From positions 1 to 56,619 of the forward strand of contig NZ_BAFX01000054.1 in NCBI RefSeq assembly GCF_000308815.1: a stretch of DNA of 56,619 nucleotides. The letters run 5' to 3'. Numbering within the stretch: position 1 is the first letter of the stretch; every line of letters starts with the position of its first letter. The DNA is from Nocardia concava NBRC 100430 (GTDB lineage: Bacteria > Actinomycetota > Actinomycetes > Mycobacteriales > Mycobacteriaceae). The notes below the pieces were generated by a model, which was not told where the DNA came from, did no database searches, and saw only the letters and a program-made list of their open reading frames with translations. The position numbers were made by a program, and so were the translations under genes. Positions 16,308 to 25,331 of the stretch are shown here, piece after piece.

Positions 16308-17444
16308 GTGGTGACGACGGTGCGGTTGGCGGATCTCATCGCGGCGATGGATGCGGCGTACCCGCCCAAGCTGGCCGAATCCTGGGATTCGGTCGGGCTC
16401 GTATGCGGTGACCCCGACGAGAAGGTGTCGCGGGTGCTGTTCGCGGTCGACGCCACCGAGGCGGTCGTGACCGAGGCCATCGAATGGGGTGCGCAGGCGC
16501 TGATCGTGCACCACCCGTTGCTGCTGCGCGGCGTGGATACCGTCGCGGCCAGCACGCCGAAAGGCGCTCTGCTGCACCGGCTCATCCGCTCCGGCTGCGC
16601 CTTGTTCACCGCACACACCAACGCCGACTCCGCCGATCCCGGCGTCTCGGATGCGCTGGCGCACACCATCGGACTGACCGTCACCGGCCCGCTGGACCCG
16701 AAACCCCTGACCGCACTGGACAAGTGGGTAGTGGCGGTCCCGATCACGCACAGCGGTGAGGTCCTCGACGCTCTGTTCGCGGCCGGAGCCGGAACCAGCG
16801 CGAACTACTCCGACGCCGCCTGGACGGTCGCGGGCACCTCCCAATTCCGCCCGCTCGACGGCGCGAACCCGGCCCTCGGCGCACCCGGTGAACTGCACGA
16901 GGTCGCGGAGGACCGCCTCGAAGTAGTCGCCCCGCCCTCCCGCCGCGCCGCGATCCTGGCCGCCCTGCGCGCCTCCCACCCCTACGAGGAACCCGCCTAC
17001 CACGTCACCGAACGCGCGACCCTGCCCTCGGCCCTGGGCATCGGCCGCGTCGGCGAACTCCCCGCCCCGGAATCCTTGCGCGCGTTCACCGCCCGCGTCC
17101 GCGCCGCCCTCCCCACCACCACCTGGGGCGTCCGCGCCGCGGGTGATCCCGACCGCGTCATCCGCACCGTCGCCGTCTGCGGCGGCGCGGGAGATTCCTT
17201 CCTGGGCAAGGTCTCCCGCCTAGGTGTCGACGCCTACGTCACCTCCGACCTGCGCCACCACCCCGCCGACGAACACCTCCGCGCGGGTGGCCCGGCCCTC
17301 ATCGACGCCGCCCACTGGGCCACCGAGTTCCCCTGGTGTGGCCAGGCCGACATTGTGGTCCGCACCGCACTTCCCGGCCTCGAAACCCGCGTCTCCACCC
17401 TGCGAACCGACCCCTGGACCCTCGGCGCGGCCGACGGCCACTGA
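16308..17444 (+). CDS. Nif3-like dinuclear metal centre protein
   Basis: A 378-aa member of the Nif3/DUF34 family, whose proteins form toroidal hexamers with a two-metal site. Metal-ligand blocks are [10 protein letters not shown] near residues 64-73, AHTNADSAD (about 104-112) and GGAGDSFL with HHPADEH near the C-terminus. The middle (about 130-250) is the inserted PII/CutA-like domain found in long Nif3 proteins. A GTP cyclohydrolase I type 2 label is common but unproven. GTG 16308 follows GAGGAGG by 7 nt. It is the first of three backbone genes matching M. tuberculosis Rv2230c-Rv2228c. Confidence 0.92.
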   Translation: MVTTVRLADLIAAMDAAYPPKLAESWDSVGLVCGDPDEKVSRVLFAVDATEAVVTEAIEWGAQALIVHHPLLLRGVDTVAASTPKGALLHRLIRSGCALFTAHTNADSADPGVSDALAHTIGLTVTGPLDPKPLTALDKWVVAVPITHSGEVLDALFAAGAGTSANYSDAAWTVAGTSQFRPLDGANPALGAPGELHEVAEDRLEVVAPPSRRAAILAALRASHPYEEPAYHVTERATLPSALGIGRVGELPAPESLRAFTARVRAALPTTTWGVRAAGDPDRVIRTVAVCGGAGDSFLGKVSRLGVDAYVTSDLRHHPADEHLRAGGPALIDAAHWATEFPWCGQADIVVRTALPGLETRVSTLRTDPWTLGAADGH

Positions 17445-17539
17445 CCATCGCGAGCGAATGCCCAGCTCGACGCCGCGTTGGCAAATTGCGCCCGCCGATG
17501 CGGGTACGGTGGGAGTCTTGAGTGCTCTCCCTGCCACTA

Positions 17540-17581
17540 GGGGTTCCAGGGCTTGCCCTGACGAGTCTCGAGAGTTTGAAC
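17540..17581 (+). repeat. Dispersed repeat, family C copy 2 (degenerate)
   Basis: The element reads GGGGTTCCAGGGCTTGCCCT then GACGAGTCTCGAGAGTTTGAAC. It keeps the CAGGGC-TT-GCCCTG hairpin core and the TCGAGAGTT block of copy 1, and it also lies just upstream of a backbone gene. Confidence 0.6.
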
Positions 17582-17609
17582 CGTCCATAGCGTCCAGGAG
17601 ACCCTCGCG

Positions 17610-18347
17610 TTGAATGCCGAACCATCGATCCAGGCCAAGCTGCTCGACCTCGCCGCCGTCGACGCCGAGCTGACGCGGATCGAGCATCGCCGCAAGGTGC
17701 TGCCCGAGCAGCAGGAGGTGGCGCGGCTGGAGGGCGAGCGCACCACTCGCAAGGACGCGGCGGTGAAGGTCGAGATCCAGATGGACGATCTGGACCGCGA
17801 CATCCGCAAGCTGGAATCCGAGATCGAGGCCGTCCGCAAGCGTGAGGAACGCGACCGCGGCATGCTCACCTCCGGCTCGGTCGGCGCCAAGCAGCTCTCC
17901 GAACTGCAGCACGAGCTGGGCAGCCTGGAACGCCGCCGCAAGGTGCTCGAGGATGATCTGCTCGAGGTGATGGAGCGCCGCGAGGCCGCCGCCGCCGACC
18001 ACGATCACGCCGGCGCCAACCTGGACAAGGCCGAGGCCGACCTGGTCGACGCCGAACGCCGCCGCGACGAGGCCCTGGCCGATCTGGCCGTCGCCCAGCA
18101 GCGCTGCGAATCCGATCGCAAGGCCCTGTCCAACGCCTTCCCCGCCGACCTGCTCGCCGCCTACGACAAGCAGCGCACCCAGTACGGCGTCGGCGCGGCG
18201 TTGCTGCAGGCCCGCCGCTGCGGCGCCTGCCGCATCGAACTGGACCGCGGCGAGATCTCCCGCATCACCCAGACCGCCCCCGACGTGGTCGTGCGCTGCC
18301 CGGAATGCAGCGCGATCCTGGTGCGCACCAAGCACTCCGGGCTCTGA
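17610..18347 (+). CDS. C4-type zinc-ribbon, coiled-coil protein (Rv2229c-like)
   Basis: A 245-aa protein with a long alpha-helical coiled coil (residues about 5-190; charged heptads such as RIEHRRKVLPEQQEVARLEG) and a C-terminal zinc ribbon with CGACR and CPEC pairs (residues about 205-235). Family members are conserved across actinobacteria beside Nif3 and RNase H genes; relatives in other bacteria have been linked to envelope or DNA-related roles, but the function is not settled. The start is a TTG at 17610. It ends 170 bp before the RNase H/phosphatase gene. Confidence 0.88.
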   Translation: MNAEPSIQAKLLDLAAVDAELTRIEHRRKVLPEQQEVARLEGERTTRKDAAVKVEIQMDDLDRDIRKLESEIEAVRKREERDRGMLTSGSVGAKQLSELQHELGSLERRRKVLEDDLLEVMERREAAAADHDHAGANLDKAEADLVDAERRRDEALADLAVAQQRCESDRKALSNAFPADLLAAYDKQRTQYGVGAALLQARRCGACRIELDRGEISRITQTAPDVVVRCPECSAILVRTKHSGL

Positions 18348-18516
18348 CCGCACGGCGGGCAGACAGAGCGGACCCGGCGGGCCGAAAAGGGTGGCCGCGG
18401 CGGGCCGATACGGCGGCCGTGCGGCCGTGGTGCACGATAAGGCTGGCGTTTGGCCATGCCGCGGCGACGGCCGGGCTACGAGCGGCGTTCCGGATGAACA
18501 CGGAAGGTGAACAGCG

Positions 18517-19812
18517 TTGGTGGACATGGTGATCGTCGAGGCTGACGGTGGCTCCCGGGGGAATCCGGGGCCGGCCGGATACGGTGCGGTGGTTTATGAC
18601 GCCGACCATGTGCGGGTGCTGGCGGAGCGGCGTGAGTATCTTGGGGTCACCACCAACAATGTCGCCGAATACCGTGGTTTGATCGCGGGGTTGGAGGCGG
18701 CGGCCGAGCTGGGGGCGCGCGAGGTCGCGGTGCGGATGGACTCCAAGCTGGTGGTGGAGCAGATGTCCGGGCGCTGGAAGGTCAAGCACGAGAGCATGAT
18801 TCCGCTCGCCGATCGGGCGCGGCGGCTGGTGGCCGGATTCGATCGGGTGAGCTTCACCTGGATTCCGCGCAAGGAGAACAAGCACGCGGACAAGCTCGCC
18901 AACGAGGCCATGGATGACGCGGGCACGGTGGCCGAGGTGCGCGACGCGCTCGCGGCGGAGACCGCGGCGATGGAGGCGGAGTTGGCCGGATCGACCGGCA
19001 CGCCCGACCTGCGCGGTGTGCTGGCGCCGGAGATCGCGGCGATGGAGGTGGAGCTGACCGGATCCGTCGAGGAGCCCGGGTCCGTCGAGGAGCTGCCCGG
19101 GTCCGGTGAGAGCCCGGCCGAATCCGACGAGGCGATCGAGCCGACCGAAGCCGCTGCGGCCGAGACCGTTTCGGCCGCGCCCGGGTGGACCGGGGCGGTG
19201 GGGCGGCCGACTCGGTTGCTACTGCTACGGCACGGGCAGACGGAACTTTCTGTGCAGCGCCGCTATTCGGGGCGGGGTAACCCGGCGCTCACCGAACTCG
19301 GGCGTGAGCAGGCCGCGAAGGCCGCGAAAATGCTTGCGGCCAAGGGCGGTATCCAGGCCATCGTGTGTTCGCCGCTAGGCCGGGCGAAGGAGACCGCCGA
19401 GGCGGCGGGCAAGGCGCTGGGGCTGCCGGTGCGGGTACTGGACGGCCTGATCGAGACGGATTTCGGTGCGTGGGAAGGGATGACCTTCCTGGAGGCCCGC
19501 GAGCAGGATCCCGAACTGCACGCGCGCTGGCTGGGTGACCCGTCGGTGCCCGCACCCGGCGGCGAGAGCTTCGATCAGGTGCGGGAGCGCGTCGAGGCCG
19601 TGCGCCGGGACCTGGTGGCGCTGTACCCGGGCGCGAATGTGCTTGTGGTCAGCCATGTGACGCCGATCAAGACGATGCTGCAACTGGCGCTGGGCGTGGG
19701 TCCGTCGCTGCTGTACCGGCTGCACCTCGATCTCGCCGCGCTGTCCATCGCGGAGTTCTACCCCGACGGGGGCTCCTCGGTGCGCCTGGTGAACGACACC
19801 TCCTACCTCTGA
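18517..19812 (+). CDS. Bifunctional RNase H / acid phosphatase (Rv2228c-like)
   Basis: A 431-aa fusion. Residues 1-135 form a type I RNase H with the acidic catalytic set Asp10, Glu51 (NNVAEYRG), Asp75 (RMDSKLV) and Asp125 (HADKLAN), which cuts RNA in RNA-DNA hybrids. Residues about 232-431 form a histidine phosphatase with LLLRHGQTE (catalytic His239) and a second His in VVSHVTP; in M. tuberculosis Rv2228c this half acts as an alpha-ribazole phosphatase in cobalamin synthesis. The 95-residue linker is acidic, rich in Glu, Ala and Pro, and contains a degenerate internal duplication (AAMEAELAGS and AAMEVELTGS). The start is TTG 18517 after GGAAGG. Confidence 0.93.
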   Translation: MVDMVIVEADGGSRGNPGPAGYGAVVYDADHVRVLAERREYLGVTTNNVAEYRGLIAGLEAAAELGAREVAVRMDSKLVVEQMSGRWKVKHESMIPLADRARRLVAGFDRVSFTWIPRKENKHADKLANEAMDDAGTVAEVRDALAAETAAMEAELAGSTGTPDLRGVLAPEIAAMEVELTGSVEEPGSVEELPGSGESPAESDEAIEPTEAAAAETVSAAPGWTGAVGRPTRLLLLRHGQTELSVQRRYSGRGNPALTELGREQAAKAAKMLAAKGGIQAIVCSPLGRAKETAEAAGKALGLPVRVLDGLIETDFGAWEGMTFLEAREQDPELHARWLGDPSVPAPGGESFDQVRERVEAVRRDLVALYPGANVLVVSHVTPIKTMLQLALGVGPSLLYRLHLDLAALSIAEFYPDGGSSVRLVNDTSYL

Positions 19813-19819
19813 GCGACCT

Positions 19820-19894
19820 CGTCATCCCGGCGTGCTTTTGGCCGGGATCCACTGCCACAGGGTGGATTCCGGCCAAAAGCACGCCGGAATGACG
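19820..19894. repeat. Dispersed palindrome, family B copy 2 (CGTCATTCCGGCG)
   Basis: 33-nt arms at 19820-19852 and 19862-19894 are inverted copies differing at two positions. The element fills the gap between the convergent RNase H/phosphatase and alpha/beta hydrolase genes. It is about 90 percent identical to copy 1 at 11259-11326 and in the same kind of location, which suits a mobile or duplicated bidirectional terminator. Confidence 0.88.
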
Positions 19895-19903
19895 GGCGGG
19901 CTG

Positions 19904-20791
19904 TCAGGGGCGCAGCGTCGCCATCAGGAATTCGGTCTGGTCGTAGACGGCCTTCTCGAACCAGTCGTCGAAGTAGATGTCGAAGTGCCCGATCGGGTAG
20001 CGCTTCACCGTGGCGTGCTTGGTGCGCTCGGCGGCCTTCAAAGTCGGGCCGGCCGGGGCCACCGTGTCGTTGTCGCAGATCGCGTACAGCACAGGCGCTT
20101 TGATGTCCTTGACATGCCGGACCGGATTGTCGAACAGCGTCGACAGCCCGACGCGCGCGGCCACCTTCGGCCGGTACTGGGTGCTCTCCTCGGCCAGCCG
20201 TCCGAATCCGGCGGGGACGTCGGCGGCGCTCATGAGGGCGGAGGAGTGCTTCTTGCCAGCCAGCCGGGCATTGATCGGACGGCGGATGATCGGACCCAGC
20301 AACTGGTCGGTGACCGCGATGGTGCCGGTCTTGAACAGGCTCAGCGGCCCCTTCGCCAGGGCGGAGGCGCGGCCGCTGGTGAACGGGCACTGCGCCACCA
20401 CCGCCGCGATGTAATGGTCGTCGGGCGCGACCGCCAGTACATGGCCGCCGCCGAAGGAACTGCCCCACAACGCGATCCGCGTGGCATCGATACCGCGAAT
20501 GGTGCGCGCGAACGCGATCGCGGAATGCCAGTCCTCGCGCTGCTTGGCGATATTGATCACCTGTCGCGGCTCACCGCCGCTGGCCCCGAAATGCCGGTAA
20601 TCGAAGGCCAGCGCCGCCATCCCGGCCGACGCGAACCGCCGGGCATAGCGATCCAATCCCATTTCCCGGTCCGCCCCCAGCCCGTGACCCATGACCACCA
20701 GCGGGCGCGGCTTGGGCGGTCCATCCGGGAGATACAGCCATGCGGCACACTGCTCGCCACCCGAAGGGAACCCCACCTCGACACGCTCCAT
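19904..20791 (-). CDS. Alpha/beta hydrolase
   Basis: A 295-aa single-domain hydrolase. The oxyanion region is VVMGHGLGADREMG, the nucleophile elbow is LWGSSFGGGHV (Ser about residue 112), and the acid and histidine lie in YAICDNDTVAP and PIGHFDIYFDDW. No signal peptide is present. The pattern is that of X-Pro dipeptidyl-peptidase/dienelactone hydrolase-like esterases; the substrate is unknown. It converges with the RNase H/phosphatase gene over a family-B palindrome and is divergent from rnpB, with only about 25 bp between its start and the RNA. Confidence 0.88.
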   Translation of the reverse strand: MERVEVGFPSGGEQCAAWLYLPDGPPKPRPLVVMGHGLGADREMGLDRYARRFASAGMAALAFDYRHFGASGGEPRQVINIAKQREDWHSAIAFARTIRGIDATRIALWGSSFGGGHVLAVAPDDHYIAAVVAQCPFTSGRASALAKGPLSLFKTGTIAVTDQLLGPIIRRPINARLAGKKHSSALMSAADVPAGFGRLAEESTQYRPKVAARVGLSTLFDNPVRHVKDIKAPVLYAICDNDTVAPAGPTLKAAERTKHATVKRYPIGHFDIYFDDWFEKAVYDQTEFLMATLRP

Positions 20792-20816
20792 GGCCCATTA
20801 CCGTACCCTGGTGGCC

Positions 20817-21254
<438 letters not shown>

Positions 21255-21266
21255 CCAGTACGCCTG

Positions 21267-21352
21267 GAGAGTTGCTCAACTCTCGAAACTCTCAGGGGCG
21301 AGCCCCTGAAACCCCAATGGGGAGGGGGCACAGGGGCAAGCCCCTGAAACCC
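21267..21352 (-). repeat. Dispersed repeat, family C copy 3 with an adjoining partial copy, downstream of rnpB
   Basis: Read on the minus strand, 21315-21267 gives GGGGTTTCAGGGGCTCGCCC then CTGAGAGTTTCGAGAGTTG and the hairpin ending CAACTCTC, the fullest copy of family C. A second CAGGGGC-AA-GCCCCTG hairpin with trailing GAAACCC follows at 21331-21350, and a further decayed copy (GGGGCAAGCCATGAACCCC) at about 21366. Two or three stacked hairpins 13 bp after rnpB could act as its terminator. Confidence 0.75.
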
Positions 21353-21524
21353 AAGGGGCGTGGCACGGGGCAAGCCATGAACCCCCAAAGCTCTGCGACG
21401 TGGCCCGTCGCGCTAATCGATGTTGCGGGGTTGTTATCTCGCCGCAGGGGCGATCTTTCGGGTGCATGATGGAGCTACACCATCGGATTTCCGGTGGCGC
21501 GGAAATACTTTCGCGGAGTGAACA

Positions 21525-22613
21525 ATGGATGTTCTGTATCTGTTGATCGGCTGGCTGGCGGCGATTGTCGTGATCGCCGGGGTGGCGCTGGCTTCGGGGG
21601 TTCGGGTGGTCGCCCAGTACGAGCGCGGGGTGGTTTTGCGGCTCGGGAGAGTGCGGGCGGTGCGGGAGCCGGGGATGCGGGTGCTGATCCCGGGGGTGGA
21701 CAAGATGCAGAAGGTGTCCATGCGGGTGGTCACCATGCCGGTGCCGGCGCAGGAGGGGATCACGCGGGACAACGTCACCGTTCGAGTGGATGCCGTGGTG
21801 TACTTCCGGGTCGTCGATCCGGTGCGGGCCATCATCGAGGTGCAGGATTATCTGTTCGCGGTGGCGCAGGTGGCGCAGACTTCGTTGCGGTCCATCATCG
21901 GTAAGAGCGAACTCGATGATCTGCTGTCGAATCGCGAGCAGCTCAACAAGGGCCTCGAATTGATGATCGACAGCCCGGCGTTGAACTGGGGCGTGCACAT
22001 CGATCGCGTGGAGATCAAGGATGTGGCGCTGCCGGATGCGTTGAAGCGCTCCATGTCTCGCCAGGCCGAGGCCGAGCGGGAGCGGCGGGCGCGCGTCATC
22101 TCCGCCGAGGGCGAACTGCAGGCCTCGGCGAAACTGGCTCAGGCGGCGGCGAATATGTCCGAGGCCCCGGCGGCATTGCAGCTGCGATTCCTCGAGACTG
22201 TGGTTCAGGTTGCGGCGGAGAAGAATTCGACGCTGGTGCTGCCGTTCCCGGTGGAGCTGCTCAGATTCCTGGAGCGCGGCGGCAACCATCCGCAGGCCGG
22301 GCAGACGACCTTCGGGCAGCCCGCGAATTCCGGTGACGCTGCGAGTTCCGAGCCGGCCGCGCTGACCGGGCAGGCCGCGATGCCGGATCAGCCCGCCACC
22401 CTCGACCCCAAGGCCGTCCATGAACTCATGGCGACTCTGGCACAGCCCGCCATCCAGGAGGCGCTCGCCGAACTGGAGCGGCGCGGCGGCGAGCAGGCGC
22501 TGCCGGATTCCGGCAAGCGCGATGCGCTCACCGCGCCCGAGAACCCGACTGCGGCCGGGACGCAAGGGGCGCAACGAAAGACGAACGCGTCGGGAGAGCT
22601 CGGCGCGGGCTAG
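21525..22613 (+). CDS. Slipin-family SPFH/band-7 membrane protein
   Basis: A 362-aa protein with an N-terminal membrane hairpin or helix (LYLLIGWLAAIVVIAGVALA), then the SPFH domain (residues about 27-200; VAQYERGVVLRLGRVR, GITRDNVTVRVDAVVYFRV, and RSIIGKSELDDLLSNR are stomatin/slipin hallmarks), a charged helical stretch with the oligomerisation motif RQAEAERERRARVI, and a Pro/Ala-rich tail. Slipins assemble into membrane-microdomain scaffolds, often with an NfeD protease partner. No NfeD gene is adjacent; a 39-aa membrane protein follows instead. Its own ribosome-binding site is GAGTGAACA-like and weak. Confidence 0.92.
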   Translation: MDVLYLLIGWLAAIVVIAGVALASGVRVVAQYERGVVLRLGRVRAVREPGMRVLIPGVDKMQKVSMRVVTMPVPAQEGITRDNVTVRVDAVVYFRVVDPVRAIIEVQDYLFAVAQVAQTSLRSIIGKSELDDLLSNREQLNKGLELMIDSPALNWGVHIDRVEIKDVALPDALKRSMSRQAEAERERRARVISAEGELQASAKLAQAAANMSEAPAALQLRFLETVVQVAAEKNSTLVLPFPVELLRFLERGGNHPQAGQTTFGQPANSGDAASSEPAALTGQAAMPDQPATLDPKAVHELMATLAQPAIQEALAELERRGGEQALPDSGKRDALTAPENPTAAGTQGAQRKTNASGELGAG

Positions 22614-22663
22614 GAGTCGGCGCGGCGCGGGCACCGGGCCCGGGCGCGACCGGCGGATTGAAG

Positions 22664-22783
22664 ATGAGGAAGAAAGTCATGGCGGGTCTGGTTCAGCCGG
22701 CGGCGATCGTGGTCCTGTTCGCGATCGCGTACGGATTCAAGTTCTTCAGCGCCAAGTTCCCGGGCGGCTTGCGCGGCGAGTAG
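22664..22783 (+). CDS. Tiny single-pass membrane protein behind the slipin gene, 39 aa
   Basis: The frame reads MRKKVMAGLVQPAAIVVLFA followed by IAYGFKFFSAKFPGGLRGE. It has a basic N-terminus, one transmembrane helix of about 17 residues and a short polar tail, the classic shape of a small membrane subunit or regulator. It starts 50 bp after the slipin stop. An internal ATG at 22679 with GAGGAAG 6-8 nt upstream may be the true start (34 aa). No homology can be shown by eye, but strand, spacing and composition support a real gene in the slipin transcript. Confidence 0.6.
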   Translation: MRKKVMAGLVQPAAIVVLFAIAYGFKFFSAKFPGGLRGE

Positions 22784-22798
22784 GAACGAGACCGGGGC

Positions 22799-22829
22799 GG
22801 ACGAGCGGCGTGACAGACACCGCTCGTCC
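22799..22829 (+). terminator. Hairpin after the slipin/small membrane protein pair
   Basis: GGACGAGCGG (22799-22808) pairs with CCGCTCGTCC (22820-22829) around an 11-nt loop, 15 bp past the small ORF stop. There is no U-tract, as usual for actinobacterial hairpin terminators. Confidence 0.55.
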
Positions 22830-22976
22830 TACCCGTGCGTAGACCCCGCGGTTGGATGAGAATTGCGGCGCGCCACCTTGCGTGTATCGGCGCGGCTCGG
22901 CGTGTCGAGCGGGTTATCTGCTCCGAACTGGCACCGAACGTGATCGACGTCATAAAGTGTTGCGCGTTGGAAAGTT

Positions 22977-22995
22977 CCGTTGCGGTCCGCAACGG
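22977..22995. promoter_or_regulatory. 19-bp perfect palindrome upstream of the secreted-protein gene
   Basis: CCGTTGCGG-T-CCGCAACGG has perfect 9-bp arms around one base. It lies 41 bp upstream of the ATG at 23037, where it could be an operator or a 5-prime UTR hairpin. No cognate regulator is evident. Confidence 0.35.
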
Positions 22996-23036
22996 GCGAA
23001 GGGCTCAACAAACGTCGGAAAGCAGGTCTCGTCTAA

Positions 23037-23369
23037 ATGCGAATTGCTCGCAAACTGGCAGTGGGTGCGCTTCTTGCCGCTGCCGCTTCCGTTTCGGTTG
23101 TGCTGGGTTCCGGGTCCGCCTCCGCGGTCGCGGTGACCCCGCTGCCGGGTGGGGTGCAGGTGGATCTCACTCCGGCGGATACCGCTTGGGTGGCTCAGAA
23201 CCATTTCGGTCAGGTCATCGCGGGCCTGCCGCACCCCTCGGCCGCTTCCTTCGGTGAAGCGCTGGATTCGGCGGCGGCGTTGTCGTCGCAGTATCCGGAT
23301 GGCCGGGTGGTGTTCACCGTGTACGGTCCGTTCAACGAGCTGAACGGAACCATGCTGGCCCTCCAGTAG
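23037..23369 (+). CDS. Small secreted protein of unknown function, 110 aa
   Basis: The N-terminus MRIARKLAVGALLAAAASVS and following residues form a Sec signal peptide with a cleavage site after SGSASA (about residue 30). The mature part is about 80 aa with no cysteines, contains GGVQVDLTPADTAWVAQNHFG and VVFTVYGPFNEL, and looks like a compact alpha/beta domain. Similar small exported proteins are common in Nocardia and mycobacteria and are uncharacterised. It ends 15 bp before the RNB ribonuclease gene, so the two may share a transcript. Confidence 0.75.
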   Translation: MRIARKLAVGALLAAAASVSVVLGSGSASAVAVTPLPGGVQVDLTPADTAWVAQNHFGQVIAGLPHPSAASFGEALDSAAALSSQYPDGRVVFTVYGPFNELNGTMLALQ

Positions 23370-23384
23370 GGCTAGCCTTTCGCG

Positions 23385-24869
23385 GTGGAACTGCATCAGC
23401 GGATCGTCTCGGCGCCGGTGGACTTCGGCGCTGTCCGAACCGAATTCGGATTGGCCTCGGACTATCCCTCCGAGGCCGTCTCGGAAGCCCGCGACGCGGC
23501 GGACGCGTTCGCGGGTGCCCGAGTCGACCGGCGTGAGATTCCGCTGGTCACCATCGATCCCCCGGGCGCCATGGATCTGGATCAGGCCTTGTGCCTGACG
23601 CGCACCGAGAGTGGATTCCTCCTCTACTACGCCATCGCCGATGTGGCCGCCCTCGTCGTCCCCGACAGCGCGCTGGCCCGCGAATCCCTGGCCCGCGGCC
23701 AGACCTTCTACTTTCCCGACGGCACGGTCCCGCTGCACCCGCCGGTGCTGTCCGAGGACCGTGCGAGCCTGCTGCCCGACGTGGATCGGCCCGCCGCGCT
23801 GTGGACCATCGAATGCGATGCGAACGCGGTGCCGCTGCGCTACTCGGTGACCCGCGCCCTGGTCCGCTCCCGCGCCCGACTCGACTACTCCGGTGTGCAG
23901 GCCGATACCGACGCCGGTCGCCTGCACCCCTCCATTGCGGCACTGCCCGACTTCGGTCGCCTGCGCATCGAGGCCGGAATTCGACGTGGCGCGATCACCT
24001 TGCGTCTGCCCGCCCAGACCGTTATCCGTGACGACGAGCAAACGGGTATCGATCATTGGCAATTGGCGATCGAACCGCGCACCGAAGCCGACGATTGGAA
24101 TGAACAGGTCTCCCTGCTGACCGGCATGTGCGCGGCCCGAATCATGCTCGATGGCAATAACTCGAACGGCTCCGGCAACCATGCGCACGGCGGCGAGAAT
24201 CCCGCGCATGTGGGTTTGCTGCGCACCATGCCGCCGCCCGCACCCGCCGCCATCGAGTCCATGCGCCGCACCGCCACGGCTGTCGGCGTGACGTGGCCCG
24301 CCGATGAATCCGCGGGCCGCATGCTCGCGGCGCTGGACTGCAACACACCTGCCGCACTGGTCCTCATGTCCGAGGCGACCGGCCTGCTGCGCGGCGCCTC
24401 CTACACCATCCTCGACGGCCAGGCGCCGGATACCTTGCAGCACAGCGCGATCGGCGCTCCCTACGCGCACGTCACCGCGCCGCTGCGCCGCCTGGCCGAC
24501 CGCTACGCCACCGAGATCTGCCTGGCCCACTGCGCGAACACCGAAGTCCCGCAATGGGTTCGCGACGGCCTCGTCCCCGTGGTCGACACCATGCGCCGCA
24601 CCGACGCCCTCGCCGGCAAGGTGGAACGCGCCTGCGTGGACCTCACCGAGGCCACCATCCTGTCCCCGCGCGTGGGCACCGACTTCGACGCGGTCGTCCT
24701 GCGCGAGGCCAATGGCACCCGCCCGGCCGAGATCTTCATCGACACCCCGCCGGTCCTGGCCAAATGCACGGGTGGCCCGCCCGAGGGCCAGCACGTCAAG
24801 GTCCGCCTCGATGTCTCCGACCCCGCCACCCGTACAGTCACTTTCAGCTATCCGCCGGAGCAGCAGTAG
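23385..24869 (+). CDS. RNB-domain ribonuclease (RNase II/R family)
   Basis: A 494-aa predicted 3-prime to 5-prime exoribonuclease. The metal-binding active site is TIDPPGAMDLDQAL (residues about 50-65), where the fourth aspartate of the RNase II consensus is Gln, a variant seen in other short actinobacterial RNB proteins. Other RNB blocks are YFPDGTVPLHPPVLSEDRASL and YAHVTAPLRRLADRYATE, the latter with the conserved arginine segment. No cold-shock or S1 domain is obvious, so it is the short form that probably degrades RNA with little structure. The start is GTG 23385. Confidence 0.9.
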   Translation: MELHQRIVSAPVDFGAVRTEFGLASDYPSEAVSEARDAADAFAGARVDRREIPLVTIDPPGAMDLDQALCLTRTESGFLLYYAIADVAALVVPDSALARESLARGQTFYFPDGTVPLHPPVLSEDRASLLPDVDRPAALWTIECDANAVPLRYSVTRALVRSRARLDYSGVQADTDAGRLHPSIAALPDFGRLRIEAGIRRGAITLRLPAQTVIRDDEQTGIDHWQLAIEPRTEADDWNEQVSLLTGMCAARIMLDGNNSNGSGNHAHGGENPAHVGLLRTMPPPAPAAIESMRRTATAVGVTWPADESAGRMLAALDCNTPAALVLMSEATGLLRGASYTILDGQAPDTLQHSAIGAPYAHVTAPLRRLADRYATEICLAHCANTEVPQWVRDGLVPVVDTMRRTDALAGKVERACVDLTEATILSPRVGTDFDAVVLREANGTRPAEIFIDTPPVLAKCTGGPPEGQHVKVRLDVSDPATRTVTFSYPPEQQ

Positions 24870-24876
24870 GGGAGTC

Positions 24877-25317
24877 ATGGCGATTCAGCGAATGGACAAC
24901 GTCCTCATCGTGGTCGAGGACCTCGACGCGGTCATCGCCTTCTTCGTCGAACTGGGCATGGAACTGGAAGGACGGAGCCCCGCCGAGGGCGCCTGGGTGG
25001 AACGCATCATCGCCCTCGACGACGTCCGCCAGGAGATCGCCATGCTCCGCACCCCGGACGGGCACGGCAAGATCGAACTGGCGATGTTCCACAACCCCAA
25101 GCCGATCCGGCCGGACCCCGCGCCCGCCCCGGTGAACACCCTCGGCCTCCGCCGAATCATGTTCGCCGTCGACGACATCGACGACACCATCGCGCGTCTG
25201 CGTTCCCACGGCGCCGAATTGGTCGGCGAGGTCGAGCAATACGAGCACCTCTTCCGCCTCTGTTACCTGCGCGGCCCGGAAGACATCATCGTCGGCCTTG
25301 CGGAACAGCTCAGCTGA
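24877..25317 (+). CDS. VOC-family protein (glyoxalase/bleomycin-resistance fold)
   Basis: A 146-aa protein with the paired beta-alpha-beta-beta-beta modules of the vicinal oxygen chelate superfamily: MDNVLIVVEDLDAVIAFFVELG opens the first half and LRRIMFAVDDIDDTIARLRSHG the second. Potential metal ligands are hard to identify because the usual His at the first strand is Asn, while a Glu appears in KIELAMF. It may be a lyase-like enzyme, dioxygenase or binding protein. The ATG at 24877 has GGGGAG just upstream and follows the ribonuclease stop by 7 bp. Confidence 0.88.
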   Translation: MAIQRMDNVLIVVEDLDAVIAFFVELGMELEGRSPAEGAWVERIIALDDVRQEIAMLRTPDGHGKIELAMFHNPKPIRPDPAPAPVNTLGLRRIMFAVDDIDDTIARLRSHGAELVGEVEQYEHLFRLCYLRGPEDIIVGLAEQLS

Positions 25318-25331
25318 GGGCCCGCCCGCAA

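Noticed and set aside
21267..21380. Possible CRISPR-like array after rnpB
   Set aside because: Units are unequal palindromes with no regular spacers and related copies occur elsewhere singly.
22950..24878. A 642-codon open frame antisense to the RNB ribonuclease
   Set aside because: No recognisable domain; the sense frame has the RNB active site.
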